This document shows, piece by piece, positions 9,493 through 22,646 of a DNA stretch of 64,000 nucleotides. This DNA is from Phoebastria nigripes (taxonomy: Eukaryota > Chordata > Aves > Procellariiformes > Diomedeidae): assembly GCA_035582835.1 (NCBI GenBank), contig JAYKAV010000944.1, positions 1,537,486 through 1,601,485 on the forward strand, in the 5' to 3' direction. The notes beneath the pieces are model-generated. The model searched no databases, had not been told where the DNA came from, and saw only the letters and a program-made list of their open reading frames with translations. The translations under genes and the position numbers were made by a program. Positions within the stretch are counted from its first letter, which is position 1. Every line of letters starts with the position of its first letter.

Positions 9493-12400
9493 AAAAAGCT
9501 TCTTCCCACCATTGCTGGGACCAATTGAATCCAGATCTGGGTGAGCAGAGAGATGGCGAGGGCAGAGCACGCTGGCCCTGGCTGGGTGCGGGAAGGCAAT
9601 GGCAGGGCTATCATTTGCTTCTGCAAAGTTTGTATCTCTTTGCATGTGACAAAATTGATCCTTGGCTCTAATGCAAGGCAAAATCCTTCTCTAAAGTAAA
9701 CATTAATAGCATTTTCCGTATTTTCTATTGAAAAGCTCTCCTTGGTTCCTTTGCTTCATCCATCTTGTCTTCCTGGGATGTCTCCCCTCCTTTGACTTCA
9801 AGCAAACACGATCAGCTGTGCTAAGTCTATGCTGCGCCCAAGGAGGTGCCAAACTGCTCCCATCCAAAAGTGGAAATGTCTTCATGTCTGGTACGTAAGA
9901 GAGGCTGAGAGCAAAACTCGTCCTACGTCTGGTTTGAGACAGACCTTTGCAGCATCCAGGTGTGAACATTACTGCTCAGCTGTTCAGTGTGGCCAGACCT
10001 CTCTTGCCAGCTCTCCCAGCAATTTTTGGCTGTGGTATGCTTGGAGCCAGAGGTGGACCTTTGTGTTTAGCAGTCCAGAACTGATTTTTCCTCCATGACT
10101 CTGGCAGATTTTTGAATCTACGGGAACTTTTTTCATCTACTCTGTCCCCCCGGCAAGGGGTCTTCTGCCTCAGCTCTTTGGGCTGGACCAGCTCCCCAGT
10201 GCTGTCTCCCCATCAATGTGGGGCTGGTTGGGGCAGCTGCTATGGTCCCAGGTAGACCAAGATGTTCCTCTTGAGAATCACCTTACCTCCAGGGCACCTT
10301 TCCCATGTGCTTTCCATATGAGGTGTCAGGCAGGTTCAGACACTTTGGGGCAGATGCTGTGGCCTCATTTCCCTTTGTGGTACGTGCCTGACTTTAGTCT
10401 TGCTCCTACCATACCCCAACCTTCAGAAAATTCAAGAGCGTTGGCAAGTGTTCAGATCTCAGCTGCTCTCCCCAGGCACCTGATCCTGACCTCCTCCTTC
10501 CATCACTTGCTGAGCTTGTGCTTTTGAGCCGCCCGGCTGCAATCTCTGTCCGTCTGTCCTGACTTGTGACAAAGCGGAAGCTGACTTCCCCTCTGTGTCC
10601 CTCTGCGGTCACCCCTGGCTCAGATGACAAGTTTGCGTAAGAAAAGCCAAAGATGTGGGGCAGCTCTTCTTCAAACTTCCAGCTAGCCTCGGAGGAGGAT
10701 ATCCACTGGAAAGAAGAAGTAAGAGAGAAGCCGGGGCACTGACACATGCCACAAAAATTTGCATCCAGAGCATTTTTCTGTGGGTGGTGGGCAGAGGGAC
10801 GGTTAAAGCAAACCCTCTGCTTTTGTGTCCTTTACCCTATTGCAGGACCAGCGTGTCAGTGCCTTCCACAGAGAGCAACTTTGACATCCTGACTTTACAG
10901 AGAGAGCTCTGGGCACTGCTTTTTGGGGGAACGTTTAACAATTTTGCCTTCCTCTGCAGGCTCAGAGCTTGGCCGTGGCCAAGACAAGAGCCTGAGCAAG
11001 GTGGGCACCGGGGCTCTTGGCTGATGGGGCTTGCTCCTACACTCATGTGAGTCTTCCCTCCCAATACAGGGTTGGGAAAATGCTTTCCCAAAGCGGCTGG
11101 CCAAGGAACAGGGCTGTACTTGCCCTTTTCTCTTCAAAGAGACCCCCAGACTCTTAATCTGTGTCACTGAATTTATCTCCATCTCTTGATCTCTCCTGCT
11201 CACAGCATGAAACACACATTGTTTTGAATNAAACAACCCTAAGGGGTTCCTTAGGCCAAAATATTTGTTCTGTATTGTGTTTGGTTTTGATAGATGATAT
11301 AGGGATGGAGGCTGTGTCTTGTATGTGCAGAATTCAGGTTCAGAGCCATTATCAGTGTCCACTTTGCAGAAGGGAAACTGAGGCATAAAGGGTCCATCCC
11401 ATGGTGAGCCCGGATGGAGAAAGCAGCAGTCCTGGCCCATGGGGAGCCCTGCTACAACCACTTGGCCACCCTGCCTGCACCCTTCTCCTGCTTGAAAAGC
11501 TAAAAGGGTTGCTGGCTCCTGGCAGGAAGGGAAACATCCCAAGATTCCTCGGAAATGGGTGTTTTTTGGTGCTCCAGTGAAAGGTTATCTCATCAGGCAC
11601 CGTGCCAGGCTCTCAGTGACGTGTGCAGGTCTGTCGCACGCCACCGGCCACCCGAGACCCATTTTCTCCTTGGTAACCCTGTTTTTCCCTGTTCTTTGCT
11701 TTGTTTATACATAAGCCTCGGGGGAAATGGAAATAGGAGGAGAACTGGTGGGACTGGAGATCGGGGTCATTCTTAAGGAGCTGGGGCAGGAAGGGCAAAG
11801 TGCTGGGAGGGTTTTCTGAGGGTCAGCGGTGAACGACTGTGGAATGGGTGAGACAGGTACCTAAGAGCCAGCCTGGTCCTGTTTTGGATNTGGGGGAAAC
11901 TGGAAGCACATTTTATTTCATTTTAATTTATTTATAAAAATTGTGCAAGACGAGGGAGCCGACGGGGAGTTTCCCATGGGCAGAAGGGACATCCCTGTGA
12001 GGAGGGACATGCTGCCACCGTCCATTCCAGCAGGATACCACTCAGGACCTCTGGGTTTGCTGGATGAGGCCAGACCGGAGGGGAAACCAGTCTGGTTCAG
12101 GCTACACTGGTTTTTGATGCCATCTCGTGGTCCGTGAAGGCTTTACAAAGGCATTTGTGTGGAGCAGATTTGCTTGGCTAGGCAGAAAACTGCAGTCAAC
12201 AAGCTCCTGCTGCTGCTTTCCAGGGTATCGTGAAAGCTGGCCCTGACCCCATCACTTTGAACAGGTCTCATTCCTGGAGGATGATTTCCACCACCTCATC
12301 CCATGTCTGTTTGGGAATTGCCACNCCGAATACCTCTAGGGAGCTGGGCCGTCTCATCCCATCTCATTTTAAGCTCCTGTGGGGGAAGGTCCCTCACTCC

Positions 12401-15400
12401 AGCATCCCTCCAAGGGAGTGGGGAGAGATGAGCAGGGAGGGCTCTCCTCACCTTCAGCCCTAACCCTCTCCAGATGTGGTCATTGCCCTCTGTCCCTACA
12501 GAGCGGGCTCGGGTGGTCCTCTCCTCTTTCTGCCCCTCCCTAAAAGAAACAAAGGCAGATCCACTTCAGAGGGGAGGAAAATCAGGAGNTGGTGAGATAC
12601 TGGAGCTGCAGCATCCTAATCTGTGTCTACAGGAGAGATTGAATCAAGTCCCAGCCCGATGACACCATTGTCAGCTTCTCAGGCTGGAACAGCCTGATTG
12701 CACGGCATTTAGCAAGTATTGACCCTCGCAGAAATTGATGGGAGCATTTAAAGTGTCTGCTGGCAGCTAAATAAAGCAACTGCAGAGCCTTGCTTCATCA
12801 AGGCACAGAAGTTAAAAAAAACACATCAGAGACTGAAATACAAGGGGTGTGTGCATCAGGAATGAACAGGAAGCTGGGCACCATGAAATCTCCACGGCAA
12901 AGAGGATTGAACCTCTGTTGCTGCAAGCCTGGTTGCCCAACAGGAGTCCATGTGCTGTGGTGTACAGCAGAAATCGCTTGCGAAGCTTGCTCAACGTCTG
13001 CAGCTGCAGAGATTTGAGCGAGTACCTCCTGGCTGGCACAGGCAGAGCTTTCAGCTGGGAACAGATATTACCAAGGGATGCAAAAAAGTGAGGAGTAAAA
13101 GGCAGCTGCATGCTGTCCTTTCTCACTGTGGGGGTTTTGGAGAGGTTTCGTGTGTTATTCTCCTCTGGTCTCACTGCCACAGGATAGCATGGAGGTGTCA
13201 AAACTTTTTTAGGTACTTAAATGCACCAATCATCTCACTTGCATCGGTAAGAGTTCCCATTTTAGGCTCACTATCCCTGTGGGTTCAGAGGGACAGCACT
13301 GAGGGATAGGGGGAGGACAAATTGCTTTGGAGCACCTCCTGGGCAGAAGAAAAGTGGCACCAGCTCATCCTGGAAATCTCCAGTTGGAGACGGGGACTGT
13401 GAAGGTTTAGGAGGCGAGCAGGTCTCCAGCACAAGGACAACGAGACCAGCTGGCCATGCACAAGGGTGCTAAAGACTTAAAAATTATCTATAGAGCATGA
13501 GCAATTCAACAAATGATGAGCAGCCTCCCAGCTTTACACTGGAATTACCCCGAGGGAGACGTGAGAGCATCTTGCAACAGCCACATCAGGATGGAGGCNG
13601 CTGCAGGTTTTCTCCCATGGCTGATTTCCAAGGTCGCTCCACCCCCGCTGCCTCCCCAGGCACTTTCCAACCAGCTAAATCATTCTGATAAATATAGCAG
13701 GAGGAAGGCAGCAGGTTTGGCTTGGGAAGAGCGGGTGGAACTGGCTGAGACAGCGAGCGTGCTTTGTACTCATTGCAACAGTCACGTGCATGTATTTAAA
13801 CTGAGACCTAAGTGTAAAATTATGCTGTTCTAGGACTTTGGAGCAGTCTGGAATTTTGGAGGGGAAGTTGGCAGCTGGGTTGTTTCCCAGCTGAGGAGGT
13901 AGCAAGTCAGCTAGATTGAAATGGGTCTTCTTTAGCTATGAGTTGGCCTTCTTCACCTGGGGAAAGGGAGGCAGATGTCCCAACACACAGCCCTTGTCCT
14001 GTTGGTATCTCCAGCTGTGCCTGTGCAGTGGGGACCCCGGGGCTGTCCCCCAGGTCCTTGTCCCTGTTCCCCNTCCCAGGGCATCACTTGGCTGCCAGAG
14101 GTTCCTGGGATGGAGAGCCTCTGGGATGGGGAAGGAGGTGGTGGTGACTTTTGACTGCAGCCTCCACCATGCTAAGGCACCCGGTCGCCCACCAAGGGAT
14201 GGACCTCAGCATTTGAGGGCTGACAAAAGACCATGGGGTCTTCCCAGAGGGGCCTCACTGCATGCTCCGAGCACAGGGAGCATCTGCAGCCTCTCCAAGG
14301 ACTTGTAGCCAACAAATACTATGTGCTGGTGTTTGCAAGAGCCACGGGCTCCTGAGACTGGCCCACCAAGGTGCATGGTGGACATCATCTACGGTAGTCC
14401 TCACGAGGCAGGCAGCTGTCCCACGGGATGGGCTGTGTCACTGTGGCCCCGTGCATGCACCAAGTGCCTGTAGATCCCACCTGAGGGGTAAGGGATAGCC
14501 CTGAGTCTTTCCAGCATCAGGCACAGTAAAGTCCTAACCCTGAACTGGCACCCACCCAAGGGAACAAACACCAAAAAAGAGGGGACCCTCTCCTGGGAAC
14601 TGCTCTGTCAGGGCTTGGCCCTCCTAACATCATCTCCCTGTGGCCTTAAGCATCTTCCTCCCCGCTGCGGTGCTGAGCTGCACGTCCCAAGGCGAGCAAA
14701 GGCTGAATAAACAATTGCCCCTGCTCCAAAAAGGATACTGGCGCCCGCTGAGAAAGCCCGGACCGGTGTTTATGCCAGAAGACGCACAAACATCTCAGAT
14801 GAACAGCCCTGACCTCCTCCTCCTCCTTCCCCCTGCCAAATNAGGCTTTTTCTGCTTATCTCTGCATCCCTGGGGTAGCCCTTTTCAGAGATATTCTGGG
14901 AGCCCAGTGCCGTCGTTTCCTCCCAGCGCTGTTTCCTTCAGCGCGGGGTCAGCACCGCCACCCTCTCCCGACGGGGCCCCACGGGATGCCTGCGGTCCCC
15001 CGGGATGCTTGGGGCTATCACTGGGAGGACATCGGCCGGAGGAGGAGGAAGCACTTCGACAGGAGCCGATGGTCCAGGAGCCGGGGAGGCTGGAGGGTGC
15101 TGGGCAAGGAAGAAAAACAGGAAGGTGGTGGCAGATAAGGAAAAGACCCTGGAAGTGGAATATAGAGGAATAATGGAGGGTAGGAGGGAAATGAAGATCC
15201 CGGCTTCTCCTACGGCAGACGTCGTGCCGTGAGAGGAAGCTGCCGAGACAAAGGCAGCCCAGAAAAATCTTTCTCATCACATTAGGAAACAGTTCTCAGC
15301 CTTGCAACAAGGTGGGAGCTGGGGGTGCTCCAGCAGGTCTGTCTGCGGGGGGTTGTCACACACCCGCGGGGTTGTACCTGGCCAGGAGACTCCAAGCACA

Positions 15401-18400
15401 GCCCTGTGGGAAACTGTTAATTAGCCTGTTGTGAAGCCCTGCTAATTAATCTGTTAGTGGCATGCTTCCCATTGTGGTGAGACCAAGTTACTGCCTTGTG
15501 CATAGACAGCCCTAGAGAGGGGGTGTCCTGGGGACAGGACTTGATGTGAACCCAACACCTTGCTAACCGGCTGGGATGAAACNTATCAGAGATGAGGGCT
15601 TGTGTCCATGTGCCAGGTCTGTCCTGCCTCAGGGTTCCCTTTGCAGGTGTCCTGGTGTTTAATCCTACTGTGGTAGAACATAACAACTATGTTTCCCTAC
15701 TGATTTCTGCAGACATCACTACTTTCCCGCCGATCACTCAGGCCTATGCACTGGGTATCACCTTTGAGCAGGTCTCACTTGTGGCACATGGAAATCTTGT
15801 CCTTTTGCATAGTTTCTCCAAGACACAGCCTTTCTTCTACACCTGCATGGATAAAACCCCAATCCAGGTGCTTACCGTCTTCCATCCTGCTTATGGCTGT
15901 AACCTTTGGTGCAACCCTCCCCAAAACACAGATGGGTACGATGGAGGGACACCTAACCTGGTGGCCCTTCAGAATCATTTCTCTACCTACAGGTTCCTGG
16001 GAGCGTGCCAGGTCTGAGACCTCTTCACTGCAGGAGAGCTTATTGGGAATGTACTGATGGCCAAACTGTGCCCAGGGCTTGTTTAACTCAGTGCTTACTA
16101 GTCAGCATTAAAAGCAAGGACCTAGTCATTTAAAAGTATAGACAAAGNCATTTATTTAATTCCCTCCTTGATAGGAGGGATTATCCGTGTCCTGCCAAGG
16201 TACCCTGCCAACAGTGAGGGTCTGGTAGATGATAACCCCAGAAGGGAAGAGGTCAATCCTTCAGATATACACCAGAGATTGAAGAGACTACAGAGTGACT
16301 GCGTCCCCCATGATGAGATGGGATGCAGCACACCTGCCTGCGCTGCCAGACAAGGGATGTGGGCAGATGAGCCCAAGCAGAATCATCTCAGTAACCTGAT
16401 CCAGGAGCCATCCCTGATGGTGCTGGGGATGGCAACCAAAATCCCAGCCTGAGAGTGACAACCATGAGCGCACAGGGAACTGGCTGACTTGGCCAGGACA
16501 TGGCTGGTGTCCACCAGAGGCAGAACCAGTTCCTCTAACACCTGGGATGTGAGACATGGGCCAAAAGGAAAGCAGGTGAAGTATCTGTGGGCTGAACCCC
16601 TCCATCTGTGCCACAGGGTTGTCTTCCATTCCTCTCTTCGTGTTTCCCCTGGGCTCCCCATCTCTCTGGTGCAGGGTGGGACATCATGTGGTGATAAGAG
16701 CTAGGTAATGGTGGCCAAACTCCCCTGGCATTTCCAGGCACAGCTTGGGCAGCCTTGAGAAGAGGAGGCAAAGGAAGAGCTTGGCCAGAAGCCTTCTCTA
16801 CAGACAGTCCATCTCATCCTACCACTAACATCAGTGATATGCTCAAGCTGAGCTCATGGTACCGCTGGCAGGTCTCCAACTGGCATCAGCGGGGCAGGGT
16901 TGGACCACAAACACTTGGTGGTGAAGCCCAGCCAGGTCATGTGGAGAAAGCAATGAGGGAACCCTGGGGCTGTGTGATCTGTCCCTCAGCATCCTACTGC
17001 TGCTCTGGATGTCTCCAAGCATGCTCTAGAGATGCATACCACGAGTCCTCGTCAGATGGGTCTGGAGATGGACATGTGACCACATCATAGGCATGACATG
17101 GAGGGTAGGCTATAAGGAGGTGGTGCCTGGGATGGACCATGACAAGGGAGAACCATGATCCTAAACTGCATCTAATTAGTGAAAGAAAGGTGGGCTCAGT
17201 GAGTTGTTTGTGCATGGGCTGCATGAAGGATCAGCCCCTCTTTTCCTTTCCAACATAAAAAGAAGAAAGTGGTGACATACAACACCCTGTTGCACTAGCA
17301 TGGGGGTGCCTCGGCCAAGGAGGCCAGACCAGCTTCTCCAGACCTGATCAGAAAGCCNTTGGAGGGAAGGGCAGACTCCCTTGTGGCCTCTTAGGTGGTA
17401 AAATGCCTCCAAAAAGAAAGTCTGGGTAACTCCGCACATGAAAGTGGCAATGGCCAAAGCTGGGTCATCTCCAGGACTGCACACCAGGAATTGCTGGGTC
17501 CAGGACTGGGTTTGTCTCCTTTGCTGAGCCACCCAAAGGGCAGTGTCACTGGAAGAGAGAAGAAAACAAGTGAGAGCAGAAGCCAGCCCCTGAGGCATGG
17601 TCTGCTCCTTGCAGCGGCTTCACTTCCTCCATACATATTTAAAACATAACCAAACTCCAGCAACGACACTGTTATGAACAGCGCTGGGTTTGGGACAGCA
17701 CTTGGTAACCCATCAGCCTACAGCTCTGCCACCAGCAGCCTGTGCGACCTCGGTCACATCACCACATCCCCTCTCCCCTGCCTGCAAGGCTGGAGTTGAA
17801 GAGGGAGAAGAACAGGGCTCCACACCAGGTGGTGGTGGCTGGGTTGTCCTCCCTGAAGGGGTGGGGAGGATGTTTTACTGCATGGAAATTTGTCGCTGGG
17901 TCCCTTACTGGGTCGGTTATCTCTGCTGCTATTTCGGTCGGCGAGAAACAGCCGAGCATGTGCCAGACACGGCGGTGGTAGGGGCCGGAGGGGAGTGGGG
18001 CGATGGGAGAGGGTGGGGAGCTGGGGCAGCTCCTCTGCCGTCAGAAAACCGCGAGCCCCCGCCAAGGTCTCAGCTGGTGCCGGAGATAGCAGGGGCCCCC
18101 CAGAGATGGGACCGGCCCTGGGGTGGGCGCACGGTGGCTGAGCAAAGTGGGATCGGTGACAGGCTGCACATGAGTGCGGATAAGAGCCGGGAAGCGGTAG
18201 CCAAACTCCCATGGTCTCTTCAGGCACGGCTGGGTACCCTGGGGACTGGCAGAGGGGGAAGCAGCCCGGGGGGCTTGCCCCGCGGAGACCCCTGCGGACA
18301 GCTTTGAGCTGCCCTGCTTGTGGGGGCTGCGTGACCTCCAGTCAATCCATCTTCTCCGGGGATGGCGGGTGGGGAGGGGAACAGGTTTACCCCCTCCACC

Positions 18401-18452
18401 ACCCCCAAGAAGGAAAGTTTCATGGTAAGAAATGAAAATTGCTTTTTTGGAC
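9493..18452. other. Long non-coding stretch, no gene recognised
   Basis: I found no exon with recognisable protein similarity on either strand. The sequence is ordinary mixed-composition avian intergenic or intronic DNA with scattered single unresolved bases. A segment near 11312-11385 and another at 17729-17760 faintly recall ancient SINE sequence. If the CpG island at 4 kb drives leftward transcription, this region is upstream of that gene and downstream of AvBD13. Confidence 0.45.
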
Positions 18453-18568
18453 TTTTTTTTTTTTTTTTTTTTTTTTTTNNNNNNNNNNNNNNNNNNNNNN
18501 NNNNNNNNNNNNNNNNNNNNNNNNNNNNNNNNNNNNNNNNNNNNNNNNNNNNNNNNNNAAAAAAAAAA
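18453..18568. other. Assembly gap of 80 N between poly(T) and poly(A)
   Basis: A run of 26 T (18453-18478) leads into exactly 80 N (18479-18558), followed by about 11 A. The gap is probably an unassembled homopolymer or inverted retroposon tails. Frames crossing it have no meaning. Confidence 0.95.
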
Positions 18569-18764
18569 ACACACAGGGTCACAGGATGTTTCTGTGGGAG
18601 GTTTAATCCTGTCAAAAATCACTTTCTTCAGTATGGATGTCTCTAACAGCCCATGCCCCAAGATAGCCTTTACGATTGTAAGATATTATAAACATAGTAT
18701 TCTAAGATATTTCTTAAAAATCTAATAAATGGTTTTTGACACCCTGGGACACCTCCTTCAGCTT

Positions 18765-18850
18765 TCCCCAAAAGCAGCTGATCTAGATTGCCCCAGCTGG
18801 AGCAGGGGGTGGATCAGAGGTCTCCTGAGGTCCCACCCAGCCTCAGTTAC
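18765..18850 (+). mobile_element. Old CR1 3' UTR fragment
   Basis: CCAGCTGGAGCAGGGGGTGG, then a degraded GATGACCTCC-like segment, then GAGGTCCCACCCAGCCTCAG and ACTCTGTG match the order of the CR1 3' UTR. The divergence is much higher than in the CR1 copies at 744 and 4507. Confidence 0.55.
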
Positions 18851-21800
18851 TCTGTGTTTTCATGAGCTGTTCTCCAGCGTTCACCTTTGGGAGAGAGAGT
18901 TATCTTTGCCCCCATCTTACAGATGGGTAAACTGATTCAGGAAAGCTTGCAAAGCCATTTAGAGGCAGGAGCAGAGACCAACTCTCCACATGCCTGGTCA
19001 CATGCTGTAGGAAAAACTCTATCCTTAAGCTGAACAAGTGCCAAACCTTAAATAGGGTTGTTTCCCACAGCAAGCCTTTACTGACCTCCTGTTTGCTGGG
19101 ATGCTGGTTCAGGCAGGCTCAGCCCAGAACAAAAACACTAATTTTTTGATTCAGCATTTCTGTCACTGTCTGGGGGGAGCATCTGGCACAAGGAACATNT
19201 CTGGACCGGTGCACGCACTCATCCAGACAGGCAACACCTCCTTGAAAGTGGACATTGTTGGTAGCTGTTTTGCTGTGTGTGTCTATTGACAGTGGGGCTA
19301 AATGAGTCAAAAAGTTCTGGTTTAGTCCCGGGATTTCTCAAGGANGACAAACCATGAGGAGAATTCTCTTCTCTGTTCCACCCATGGCTTGTGCAAATGA
19401 TTTCACTAGCTAATCAGTGCATGGTTGAATGTTAATTTGGGAGCTGTCTCCTTCCAGAAGTGTGTCACTGGGGTCAGCCAGCGATGCNCTATGTAATTTT
19501 GGTAAATCAATGACACAGACACTCCCAACTCTCTGTATCACCATTGCTTATGGAGGGAAGAGGGAACCCTGGTTTTGCTTGTGGTTGTTTTGCACGCTGC
19601 GGAATTGGGTCTGCAGCCTCATAACCTCTTGCTGGGTGGTTGCCCAATGCAAGCCAGGATGGGCCCTCAAGGACGGGTTCCCAAAAGGCTTTGTGGTGCA
19701 TGGATGCCTTGGCTTTACCATCTGTTACATCAGGTTTTCCCAGCTAATGGAGGACCTTCCCCACATCCCTCAAAACAATGTACTCACCGCCCTGTGGGGA
19801 AAAGGAAAGGAGAGAAAAGGAGAAAGGAAAGGTCTGCTAAGTCTCCCCTCCATCGCTTTCAGTGCCCTCCAGATGTCCACTGATACCTCTTGAGCTCAAA
19901 GGACAGTCCCAGGCACAGGGAGCAGAGCTGCCAGCTCAGGTAATGTGACCCTTGGGGACAGCTCACATAGACACATGAGCATGGCAGGTTGAAAAATATA
20001 ATCTTTTCAAGGAAACAGGATTGCTCTTTTGCTATACACGAGAGCTGGCTTCTTTCTGATCCTGATGGCGTGTGGTGGTTTGTCCTCTGACACTTGGCCA
20101 ATATATTCCTGTCTGGTTCCTAGTTCCTTGTGCCTTTGTGTCTTGGTCCATGCAAGTTGGTCCATGCTTCACCTGTGTTATCTAGCCCATGACCCCAGCA
20201 GTGGGGCTCTTACCTCCAGTACCATTAGCTCACCTTCCTTCCCTGGTGCAGATACCACCCCTCCAGAGCAGGTTCTCACCACTTTGGTGACCTACAAGCT
20301 GTGAAGACAGAGAACAGCAAAGAGATGGGCAAGGAGCACCTGGGCAAGGAAACAACTGGAGNTGTCTCTGACCTCTGCCAGGCTGCCACCCCTGCAGTCC
20401 AGGTGGACTGCTCATCTGCTAGATGGTTGGGTTTGGAAGACCTTCTGGGAGNCTAGGGAAAACTCTTCACCCCTTTGGTTGCCTGGATGGTGAAAGGGCA
20501 ATCTGGCAAAAGTCTTCTGTTCTCAAGAGCAACACAACATTGACATGGATGCATTGTGCTTATGTACAGATAAGAGAAAATTTCCAAAAAAAACCAAGGC
20601 ACCTTCTCCTTCTACACCCTACTGGAGGATAGTTGTTGGCCTTAAACACCATCTTCCTTCACAAGCCTCATTTATTGGTCTAAGGATGACCACTGCCCCC
20701 TTGAGAGCGTTACTGCTGCAGACGCATCCACGAGATGCCCACTCATCTCTGTCCCATACTCAAGTCACAGCAGGTCTCCACGCATATTTCGAGATTCAGT
20801 TTTATCTCAGGATGGTCCAGCTGGTGGCTTGGGGGCTGGCAATGGCTGGTGGGATGATTCTGCCTGTCTCTGAAGGCATTTTGAAGGCTTTCACCATGTG
20901 ACTCTGGTGAGTGACAGGGCTGTTGTGGGGGCTGATAACTGGATTAGCTCGAGCCAAAATTGCTTCTGCCTACACTCAGCAGGACCTTGGTTCATCCCCC
21001 ACTGTGTCAGCTCACAAAATGCAAGGGACCCTTTTCCATCCTGTGCTTAACCCACCGCAGTCAGTCACCCCCCAGGGCACTCTGCTAACGAACTGTGCTT
21101 GAAGACCATCATCTCCCAGCAGATAGCAGCTCCCCAAGGAACAGGCAGCCTGGGAGTGACGATGCTGATGGTGAAACCTCCCATTAATCACAGAAGCACC
21201 GCCGCCACCTCCCCACACCAGCTACCAGAAGTAATCACATCACTGAGCAGACAAAACATGCACATTTTTCCCCTGCCATGTGCTCCCATGTGTTTTCTCT
21301 CCCGTGTGCTCAGTGTCAGGAGATGTCTGGTGCTCAGATAGGGCTGCCCCTTGACTGTGGACCATACATTAAAAGACTGTATTGTCATCCAGCCCCATTT
21401 TTGGGGGGTCCAGCCAGGAGAGTCCATAATGCACTTAACGGACAAATCCATAACTGTCCTCCTTGGAGAGATAAACCTATTCACATGCCAGCAAGGGGGA
21501 CCTCAGCTTCACCTCTGCTTTCAGAGATGGCTCCTTTGGCAATTACTTCCCCATAGTCCTGAGATAGCATTGCCAAACTTCTTCCCTTGAAGCAAAACCA
21601 GGGCAGCATTGTCTTGGTCTTTCCTTACAAGCAGCAGCTTGGCGGAAGAGGTTATTTAATCTATTTTTTTTTCATCCCAGGAACCATGTTTTATTTGAGG
21701 TGGCTGTTTCAAAGGNCTGCTATGGGCCAAGCAGAAACCCACTGCTTGGGAGGAAAGGGGCTAATGGCAAACTTGGGGTATGCTTGAACTTGCCCATAAA

Positions 21801-22618
21801 TCTAGTGGTTTCCAGAACAAACGTACAGACCCCTTGAAATCACACCTGTATNCTCAGCTCCTTGTCCTACAGACCTCACTGAGACATGTTGCCATTGCAA
21901 GTACTGCCAACTCCAGACCTCTATCAGAAGACTCAACAAGTCTTGTAGTTCCCTAAAGCCTTCCCATCATCCAGCTACAGGTTTGGTTTTGTTCCCACAG
22001 CTCCTGTAGCTGCACAAACCTCGCTGTTTCCTGGTGCCCCAGGACCATGGCATCAGGTCCTCCAGGCTGGGGATGGACTGCCAGGCTTGAAGAACCATGC
22101 CTTACTTTTGCTCCCTCTGTCTTCTCCAGGTGAAGACCGAGAAAACCAGGTTTCAGGTTCTGCTCTGCAAAACAGGGTTGTGGGCCAAGCCCCTGCCTTC
22201 CCAGGGCTTGATAAAAGTCACCGCTGCAAAAATCCAGCAAGATGCAATGCATAGCTCACAACTGCAGCCACAGTGATGGGGTCCCAGTTGCTCTGTCTGT
22301 GTCTGATCCAGCTGAGCTTTTTGCTGTATTAATATCTTTCCTGCTGGCTGGAGCTTCCCCCAGTCCTGGGAAGGATCAGTCTGACACCAAGGAGGGGTCA
22401 TACCCCTTGGGGTCTTGCTAGCCCAGCCAACATCCTTGCAGAAGGTCTCTCCATTTGTACGTACACCCATATGAATTAAGAGATGTGTTTTCAGATCTTA
22501 CCCAAGGAATTTAGGATTGTCTCTACTGGGCCAGGAGGCTGTAGGTGTGACACAACTGCTTTGCCAACACATTCCTCCAAAAACCCTTTTTTCCTCTCCT
22601 TCTTTCATAGATTTGGAT
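18851..22618. other. Non-coding stretch, no gene recognised
   Basis: No supported exon. CAGATGGGTAAACTGATTCA at 18922-18941 resembles the conserved core of MIR-like SINEs, but too little flanking sequence matches to define an element. Confidence 0.45.
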
Positions 22619-22646
22619 GGGGTGGGTGGGGTGGGGTGGGGTGGGT
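22619..22646 (+). repeat. G-rich (GGGGT)n run with quadruplex potential
   Basis: Six or more GGG/GGGG runs are separated by single T, or by T plus context, in under 30 bases. This fits the G3+N1-7 quadruplex rule on the plus strand. No gene is adjacent. Confidence 0.6.

Noticed and set aside
18041..18661. Long frames spanning the N gap
   Set aside because: They include 80 unresolved bases and flanking homopolymers.
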